The translations under genes and the position numbers were made by a program. The notes beneath the pieces are model-generated. The model did no database searches, was not told where the DNA came from, and saw only the letters and a list, made by a program, of their open reading frames with translations. This document shows, piece by piece, positions 38,440 to 43,334 of a DNA stretch of 43,334 nt (within the stretch, counting starts at the first letter, position 1; each line of letters starts with the position of its first letter). Source of the DNA: an uncultured Candidatus Melainabacteria bacterium (GTDB lineage: Bacteria > Cyanobacteriota > Vampirovibrionia > Gastranaerophilales > Gastranaerophilaceae); contig CALBKW010000154.1 in NCBI GenBank assembly GCA_937895785.1, positions 1 to 43,334 on the forward strand, in the 5' to 3' direction.

Positions 38440-38456
38440 AGTGTAGATTAAACACT
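38440..38456. promoter_or_regulatory. Palindrome AGTGT-N7-ACACT, site 2
   Basis: Same arms and same 7-bp spacer as the site at 38330, just downstream of the orphan promoter. It is either an operator or the 5' stem-loop of the candidate RNA. Confidence 0.4.
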
Positions 38457-38541
38457 AAATGCATTACATTTACCCTTACAAACGAATATAAACTCCTAAA
38501 TAATAAACACTAAAAAGAGACCATTAGGATGCAGAAAACAC

Positions 38542-38569
38542 ACACTCAGCAAATGAGTGTTTTTTTTTT
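38542..38569 (+). terminator. Strong terminator
   Basis: ACACTCA-GCAAA-TGAGTGT followed by T9-10. No plus-strand gene lies upstream before 36971, so it most likely ends the candidate small RNA. Confidence 0.75.
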
Positions 38570-38579
38570 GCTAAATTCA

Positions 38580-39323
38580 TTATCTGATTGGATGAGTAAT
38601 TCCGTATCCAAATAGTGCAAAGTCATACTTTGCGGGGTCTTTTTCATCAAACTTTTTAAGGTTATTTGTAAGTTCTAATACAGCTTTATAGTCGTTAGAG
38701 TTTCTTGTTAAAAGCCCCATTTCTCTTGACATTCTAGCAACATGTGTATCAAAAGGTATGACTAACTCTGATGTTGGAATAAAGTCCCAAAGTGCTAAAT
38801 CTACGGGAGGTTTTCTAACCATCCAACGCAAAAACATATTTAGACGTTTTAAAGTTCCGCCTTTTTGTGGATTTGGAACAAGATGGCAGTAGCCTTGAGT
38901 TAGGTCACAATTATCATAAAAATAATTGCAAACGGCTTGTAGCATTGGGGTTGTATTGCCGTCATAATTGCTTTCAAACAACCATTTCAAAGATTTTTTG
39001 TTTTTATATAAGTTGTTTAGTTTTTTAAAAAAGTTTGCAAAATCAGGCTCTTTTGTAAATCTATAATTGTAATCACCAAGCATTTTAGGCTCAAAGTTCA
39101 CTACAAAATCATAAGGTTTGTAATCAATAAGTTTTAAAAGTTCTTCAATTTTTCTCAAGATAACTTTTCTATTACCATACGCAATGCAAGAAGAAAGAAA
39201 ACCTGCAATTGTAATATCTTCTTCGTTTTTAAATTTATGTGGGAATTGAATTGGGTCATCCTTTATAAATTCTGGAGTTTCGTATTGTTCTACGAGTTTG
39301 TCTAATTCTTCTTTGGTAATCAT
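38580..39323 (-). CDS. TIGR02757 family protein (DUF2400)
   Basis: A 247-residue conserved bacterial protein. HKFKNEEDITIAGFLSSCIAYGNRKVI and a C-terminal RMNMFLRWMVRKPPVDLALW-like segment, here in RLNMFLRWMVRKP, are the hallmarks, followed by VIPFDTHVARMSREMGLLTR and KYDFALFGYGITH. The D-T-H-V-x-R segment resembles the helix-hairpin DNA glycosylase fold, so a base-excision role has been suspected, but none is proven. Its ATG overlaps the tadA stop by 4 bp (ATGA). Last gene of the regulator-kinase-tadA operon. Confidence 0.88.
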   Translation of the reverse strand: MITKEELDKLVEQYETPEFIKDDPIQFPHKFKNEEDITIAGFLSSCIAYGNRKVILRKIEELLKLIDYKPYDFVVNFEPKMLGDYNYRFTKEPDFANFFKKLNNLYKNKKSLKWLFESNYDGNTTPMLQAVCNYFYDNCDLTQGYCHLVPNPQKGGTLKRLNMFLRWMVRKPPVDLALWDFIPTSELVIPFDTHVARMSREMGLLTRNSNDYKAVLELTNNLKKFDEKDPAKYDFALFGYGITHPIR

Positions 39324-39745
39324 CTTAACCTTTCAAAAAAACTGTTTAAAATATTGTCGCAATCTTGCTCGTATATTCCACCATAAACTTTCATCTTTGA
39401 TTTGTGTAATATTCTTAAATCAATAGCGGAGCCTAATGCACCATATTGTTTGTCGTAAGACCCAAAGTATAAGTTTTTTATACGAGATTGAATTATTGCT
39501 GATGCGCACATAGGGCAAGGCTCAAGAGTTACATACATATCACAATCGTCTAAACGCCAACGTCTTAAACCTTCTTGTGCCATTTTTAAAGCCAAAATTT
39601 CTGCGTGCGCAGTTGCGTCGTGTAATTCTTCTTTTTTATTGTGGGCGAATGCAATTATTTCATCGTTTTTAACGATAACAGCACCTACTGGAATTTCATT
39701 TTTAGTTTGAAGTGCAACTTCAATTGCATCTTGCATAAATTTCAT
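39320..39745 (-). CDS. tadA: tRNA-specific adenosine deaminase
   Basis: A 141-residue zinc deaminase. His47-Ala-Glu49 (TAHAEILAL) and Cys78-x2-Cys81 (LEPCPMCASAI) form the metal site and catalytic Glu. IPVGAVIVKNDEIIAFAHNKKE and the YGALGSAIDL segment match TadA. It makes inosine at the wobble position of tRNA-Arg(ACG). AGGTAA precedes the ATG. It lies 7 bp after the sensor kinase, an odd companion, and overlaps the TIGR02757 gene. Confidence 0.93.
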   Translation of the reverse strand: MKFMQDAIEVALQTKNEIPVGAVIVKNDEIIAFAHNKKEELHDATAHAEILALKMAQEGLRRWRLDDCDMYVTLEPCPMCASAIIQSRIKNLYFGSYDKQYGALGSAIDLRILHKSKMKVYGGIYEQDCDNILNSFFERLR

Positions 39746-39752
39746 AATTTAC

Positions 39753-41474
39753 CTATGATTTGCGATTTGACTTGAATAGAGGGAATGTTACATCAACTTT
39801 AAACCCAATTTCATCTGTAGATGAAATTTTAATAGTACCATTCATTGCTTCAACCAGACCTTTAACTATGAACAAGCCTAAACCTGTACCACGTGTCGTT
39901 CTAGTTGTTTTGTCGTCTATTCTGATAAATTTTCCAAATAAAGTTTTAAGTTTTTCTTCAGGTATTTTATCGCATTGATTTGTAACTGAGATGACGGCTT
40001 CATCTTCGTTGTAAGTGCCTGAAATTACAATTGGAGTGTTTTCCTTTGAATATTTAACGGCATTTTCAACTAAATTAACAATAACTTGTTCTGCTCTATC
40101 TTTGTCAGCAATAACAATCGGAAAATCCTCTGATATTTTGTTAATAATTTCTTTTTCTTGGTCGTTTTTAACTAGCGTGATAGCGACAGATGCCGTGTCT
40201 GAAATCCAGACAGGTTCTAGTGAAACTCTAATTCTAGCACGCTCAATATCTGGAATCACTAATAAATCCTCAATAAGTCGTTTTAGACGTTCAGACTGAC
40301 GTTTTATTGTACGTAAAGACTTAACTCGAGTTTCTTCGTCGATTGTGATATCTGTTCTTAAAAGTCTTGAAGTGTATCCTTGAATACTTGTTAATGGAGT
40401 TCTAAGTTCGTGACTTACGGTATCAATTAAGTTTGAACGAAACTCATTAAGTTGTTCTAATTTAACGTTTTGTTCTTTAAGTTGTAAGTAAGATTTATGA
40501 ATTTCAGATGCCATTTTGTTAAATTCAGAGGTTAAAAAGACGATTTCGTAAGGAGTAAAGATGCTCTTTAATAGGCGGATACGTCTTTCGTAGCTACCTT
40601 TTGATATTGCCATAATACCTTTAAATAATTGACGAATGTTGATGTACATGAAATAAATATAAAGAGCTACTACAATAAAAATGCTTAAAGCTGAGGCAAA
40701 AACAGCCATTAATAGTTTTACTCGGCTGTCATTAATTGTATTTCGAGTGATTTTTTCAGTTGTGTTTACTAAAATCATAACGTCAGGCGAAGTTTTGTGA
40801 ATGTATGCTAAAGGTTGGTCTTTTAAATTACCATAAGTCACAACTTGGTCGTCTGTAATCTTATCTGGGATTAAATCTACAGATTGTTTATAAATGTCCT
40901 CATTGAATTTGTGAGAGGCAATTAGTTTGCCTGTTGAATCAAGAACGTATATTTGTCTTGCGTTATCTTCTAAAGATTTAAACAAATGCTGATTTAGGTC
41001 GTCATTTCTGAATGTTGCAACCAAAAATTGATTATCTTTTGTTGGTACAGAAATTGTAAATTTGTTGTTTGCTTTGTTTTCTACATCTAATCTTTCAGCT
41101 TGCTCTTCTTTTGATACAAGTTTCAAATCATCATAATTTGGAAAGTTTTTTTGAATTGTTTTTAAGTAATCTTCTTTAGCTTCTTTGCTAGGAAAATGAT
41201 TTAATGCAATACTAATTTGTTCAAGTTCATTTGTTGCAGTTCTAGCAAAAATATCAACCTCGTTTGATACAACATTAGCAACAAGAGTGGCAGATTCTGT
41301 AAGTTGTCTTCTCATTGCGTGTTTGTTAATGTTATTGATAACAATACCACTAACAATCATTGGAATTAGAACCGCAATAAAAAGTACAATCAAAATTTGC
41401 TCTGCAATTTTTAATCGTTTTGGTTGTATCAATTTTCTAATTTTATTTAATTTTCGTAGTGCTTTTTTGTTCAT
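39753..41474 (-). CDS. Membrane sensor histidine kinase
   Basis: A 573-residue kinase. Span 1 is at 25-47, an extracytoplasmic sensor follows (48-250, Cache-like, with QIYVLDSTGKLIASHKF), and span 2 lies at about 253-278. A HAMP-like linker contains MAISKGSYERRI. HisKA has His355 in VSHELRTPLTSIQ. HATPase has the N box VIVNLVENAVKYS and GTRGTGLGLFIV. The G1 box is the degenerate VTNQCDKIP, with N and C in place of D-x-G, a variant known from NPG-type kinases. The start overlaps the regulator stop (TAATG), so they are partners. Confidence 0.92.
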   Translation of the reverse strand: MNKKALRKLNKIRKLIQPKRLKIAEQILIVLFIAVLIPMIVSGIVINNINKHAMRRQLTESATLVANVVSNEVDIFARTATNELEQISIALNHFPSKEAKEDYLKTIQKNFPNYDDLKLVSKEEQAERLDVENKANNKFTISVPTKDNQFLVATFRNDDLNQHLFKSLEDNARQIYVLDSTGKLIASHKFNEDIYKQSVDLIPDKITDDQVVTYGNLKDQPLAYIHKTSPDVMILVNTTEKITRNTINDSRVKLLMAVFASALSIFIVVALYIYFMYINIRQLFKGIMAISKGSYERRIRLLKSIFTPYEIVFLTSEFNKMASEIHKSYLQLKEQNVKLEQLNEFRSNLIDTVSHELRTPLTSIQGYTSRLLRTDITIDEETRVKSLRTIKRQSERLKRLIEDLLVIPDIERARIRVSLEPVWISDTASVAITLVKNDQEKEIINKISEDFPIVIADKDRAEQVIVNLVENAVKYSKENTPIVISGTYNEDEAVISVTNQCDKIPEEKLKTLFGKFIRIDDKTTRTTRGTGLGLFIVKGLVEAMNGTIKISSTDEIGFKVDVTFPLFKSNRKS

Positions 41475-42190
41475 TATTCTTCAGCAAATGGAGTTAACTT
41501 GTAACCCACGTTTGTAACTGTGTGTAAGTATTTTGGTACTTTTACGTTTTCTTCAATTTTGTTTCTAAGTCCGCCAACGTGAACTCTCAACATTCTAACA
41601 TCTTCATTGCTATCATAGCCCCAAACTTCGTCTAATAATGTCGCAAGGGTTACTGCGTTGTTAAAGTGTTGCATCAAGCTGTATAAAATTTCAAATTCAG
41701 TTGGAGTTAATTTTACACGTTTGTTTAAAATTGTACATTCCAAAGTGTCAGGGAATATTTGAATATCTCCGACATTCAAAACTTCGTTAGATAGAGGATT
41801 TTCTTCCACTACTTGGTTTCTGCGTAATAGAACCCTAATTCTAAGTAAAACTTCTTGGATATCAAAAGGCTTTACTAGATAGTCATCAGCGCCATTATCA
41901 AAGCCATCAGTTTTATCTTCAATTGTACCTTTTGCAGTAAGCATTAAGATTGGAATTGCAAGTTTTGCTTGTCGAATGTTTTTGCAAACATCAAAACCGT
42001 TCATCTTAGGCATCATAACGTCCAAAAGAATAAGGTCATAGGAATTATTTAAAGCTTTATTAAGTCCCTCTAGTCCGTCTTTTGCTGTGTCTACAATATA
42101 ACCACTTTGTGCAATATCAAACTCAAGTAGTTCTCTAATTTCTTCGTCATCATCAACGATGAGAATCCTTTTTTTATTGTAATTATCCAT
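41474..42190 (-). CDS. OmpR-family response regulator
   Basis: The ATG at 42190 (MDNYNKKRILIVDDDEE) with GAGGAT gives 238 residues. Receiver: Asp13-Asp14, Asp57 in LILLDVMMPK, Thr in LMLTAKG, Lys in DDYLVKPFD. Winged helix: RVKLTPTEFEILYSLMQH, then LLDEVWGYDS, then LRVHVGGLRNKIEEN, with YLHTVTNVGYKL as the wing. Its partner kinase follows with a 1-bp overlap. It resembles the RpaB-type regulators of cyanobacteria in outline, but so do most OmpR members. A TATAAT lies upstream at 42223-42218 (minus strand). Confidence 0.93.
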   Translation of the reverse strand: MDNYNKKRILIVDDDEEIRELLEFDIAQSGYIVDTAKDGLEGLNKALNNSYDLILLDVMMPKMNGFDVCKNIRQAKLAIPILMLTAKGTIEDKTDGFDNGADDYLVKPFDIQEVLLRIRVLLRRNQVVEENPLSNEVLNVGDIQIFPDTLECTILNKRVKLTPTEFEILYSLMQHFNNAVTLATLLDEVWGYDSNEDVRMLRVHVGGLRNKIEENVKVPKYLHTVTNVGYKLTPFAEE

Positions 42191-42383
42191 ACATATCCTC
42201 TGATTTACATAAAAAATTATATAAAAAAATATCTGAGCTTTCAAGTAACTGCGTGAATTGTGAGAATTTGTAACATATTTTTAACATGATTTTATATTTA
42301 AGTAATTTCAAATTTTCACCTCTCTTAAAGTTTATGTAAAAAAGAATAAAGGTAGGTATTACTATAAAAAGGAAGGAATTTTT

Positions 42384-42575
42384 ATGAACATTTCTCATGC
42401 AGGTATGGCACAGCCATCTTTTAAAGGGTGGGTTTTTGACGGAAAAACCGCTATTAATGATAGAGCTGTTGCCATGATTTCGTGTTCAAGTCCATCATCG
42501 TATGCTACTATGCATTTGTACGGTGGTCAAAAAGTAAATGTTAGAGCTATTGCAGAGGAACTTATTGATATGTGA
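42384..42575 (+). CDS. Small FKG-type hypothetical protein (63 aa)
   Basis: AAGGAAGGAA stands about 8 nt before the ATG. The product starts MNISHAGMAQPSFKGWVFDG and ends VRAIAEELIDM. Short proteins with an N-terminal P-x-F-K/T-G motif are, as I recall, frequent in Gastranaerophilales, without known function. No membrane segment. A terminator follows at 42649. Confidence 0.7.
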   Translation: MNISHAGMAQPSFKGWVFDGKTAINDRAVAMISCSSPSSYATMHLYGGQKVNVRAIAEELIDM

Positions 42576-42648
42576 AATAAATCTAATGAAAAAGGAGTAC
42601 ATGAAGTTCCAAATTATACATTTATGGCATAGTTAAGGATTTTAATTA

Positions 42649-42681
42649 AAAGCACCAAAATCTGAAAGATTTTGGTGCTTT
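42649..42681 (+). terminator. Terminator after the 63-aa gene
   Basis: A perfect 14-bp stem AAAGCACCAAAATC / GATTTTGGTGCTTT with a 5-nt loop, then GTTGT. The T-run is short but part of the stem. It separates the small gene from the M16 protease gene. Confidence 0.7.
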
Positions 42682-42764
42682 GTTGTGTATTAATAACCCA
42701 ATTGTCGTACTTGAAACAAACTCAATTTTTGTGTAAAATGGTGGAAAATTATGGGGATATTATT

Positions 42765-43334
42765 ATGAAAAAATATATTGTATTGTTATGTGTAATTTTG
42801 TTTGGTTCAATTGCGTTTGCAAGCGATTATAATGTTTACAAACTTGATAATGGGCAAACAGTTATTGTAAAACAAGTTACATCTAATCCTATTGTTATCA
42901 TTGATACGTGGATTAAAACTGGTTCTATCAATGAAAATGACCAAAACACAGGTGTTTCTCATTTTTTAGAACATTTGTTCTTTAAAGGAACTGAAACTCA
43001 TCCAGCAGGAGATTTCGATAGAATTTTAGAAGCAAAAGGTGCGGTTACAAATGCTGCTACAAGCAAGGATTTTACTCACTATTATATAAAACTTCCGTCA
43101 AAAGATTTTGATTTGGCTTTAACTTTGCACGCAGATATGCTTTTAAATCCTCAAATTCCACGTAAAGAAATGGAAAAAGAGAGAAAAGTTGTTCTAGAAG
43201 AAATTGCAAAGGACAAAAACTCTCCATCTGACATAGTTTATGACAATTTGAATGAACTTATGTTTAAAGTTCATCCTTATAAGCGCCAAGTAATAGGAAC
43301 ATCAAAAGTTATTGAAACAATTACCCGAGAAGAA
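42765..43334 (+). CDS. M16-family zinc metalloprotease, N-terminal 190 residues
   Basis: The ATG at 42765 has GGGGAT about 6 nt upstream. Residues 1-20 (MKKYIVLLCVILFGSIAFAS) are a signal peptide. The inverted zinc motif H66-F-L-E69-H70 lies in TGVSHFLEHLFFKGT, and the distal Glu, 76 residues on, is Glu146 in VVLEEIAKD. YNVYKLDNGQTVIVKQ is the typical M16 start. It should be an exported pitrilysin-like peptidase. The 3' end lies beyond the window, so one- or two-domain form cannot be told. Confidence 0.93.
   Translation, partial: MKKYIVLLCVILFGSIAFASDYNVYKLDNGQTVIVKQVTSNPIVIIDTWIKTGSINENDQNTGVSHFLEHLFFKGTETHPAGDFDRILEAKGAVTNAATSKDFTHYYIKLPSKDFDLALTLHADMLLNPQIPRKEMEKERKVVLEEIAKDKNSPSDIVYDNLNELMFKVHPYKRQVIGTSKVIETITREE

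Larger units (their letters stand above)
38430..38569 (+). ncRNA. Candidate small RNA (about 140 nt)
   Basis: Bounded by the promoter at 38395 and a terminator hairpin with T-run at 38542-38569, with no coding frame or ribosome site. The AGTGT/ACACT pair at 38440 could form a 5' stem-loop in the RNA. It is antisense to nothing in the window. No known RNA family was recognised. Confidence 0.4.

Noticed and set aside
39753..41474. Plus-strand frames of 72-94 codons inside the sensor kinase, and similar frames inside portal, lepB and other genes
   Set aside because: They are mirror frames of well-supported genes and lack ribosome sites and family patterns.
39753..41474. Missing G1 glycines in the sensor kinase taken as inactivation
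   Set aside because: The N-x-x-x-x-IP form of the G1 region occurs in active kinases such as those with NPG boxes, and the G2 box and His355 are intact.

Overview
The window is AT-rich, densely coded bacterial DNA with a resident phage gene block at its left end. The likely host is an uncultured gut-type member of the non-photosynthetic cyanobacterial sister lineage (Gastranaerophilales, Vampirovibrionia/Melainabacteria). This is inferred from the very low GC, a pseudopilin starting FTLAETLIVIGIIG at 17993, small proteins with FKG-type N-termini, and cyanobacteria-like signalling genes (CHASE2 cyclase, two-component pairs). The standard genetic code fits. No rRNA, tRNA, CRISPR array, integrase or transposase was recognised.

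Region 1 (1-2700) holds the 5' part of a large beta-rich protein (minus strand, runs off the left edge), a 51-residue plus-strand gene with an extended -10 promoter, and a GHSLGG class-3 lipase-like protein. Region 2 (about 2720-15260) is a podovirus-type prophage block almost entirely on the minus strand. Reading with transcription it gives zinc-finger protein, LuxR-type HTH, amidase endolysin, P22 gp10-like tail protein, coat protein, scaffold-like protein, connector, small terminase, acetyltransferase, portal, large terminase and a small membrane protein. This is close to the reverse of the usual terminase-portal-scaffold-coat order. Three plus-strand membrane-protein genes interrupt the operon. 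Two of them are paralogues, each paired head-to-head with a minus-strand gene carrying a WNN-x-x-DAFKH domain. This duplicated two-gene cassette is the best candidate for an undescribed system in the window. One copy is intact, while the other has an in-frame TGA followed by recognisable family sequence.

Region 3 (15285-22800) has a radical SAM/SPASM protein at the phage edge, rimI, a BioY-like transporter gene, a 50-residue protein, a pseudopilin, an LD-carboxypeptidase, dnaX, a YhcH-type protein and a GIY-YIG protein. Region 4 (22780-30010) has a secreted protein, a NarL-type regulator and a receiver-PAS-kinase in one operon, then lipM / polyprenyl synthase / lepB. It ends with an anti-sigma / ECF sigma / Spy-like operon whose sigma gene carries an in-frame stop.

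Region 5 (30167-38600) has a sodium symporter, a small protein whose start codon lies in a hairpin, an eda-kdgK-csaB operon, a CHASE2 adenylate cyclase overlapping a lone receiver, ruvC with a membrane protein, and an intergenic region with a promoter, two palindromes and a terminator (candidate small RNA). Region 6 (38580-43334) has an operon of OmpR-type regulator, sensor kinase, tadA and a TIGR02757 protein, a small FKG protein, and the start of an M16 metalloprotease.

A regulatory theme runs through the chromosomal part. At least six start codons (rimI, dnaX, yhcH-like, lipM, ruvC and the PAS kinase) lie exactly 6 nt after a -10-like hexamer and have no evident Shine-Dalgarno, which predicts leaderless mRNAs. 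The phage genes and many other host genes have ordinary AGGAG-type sites.
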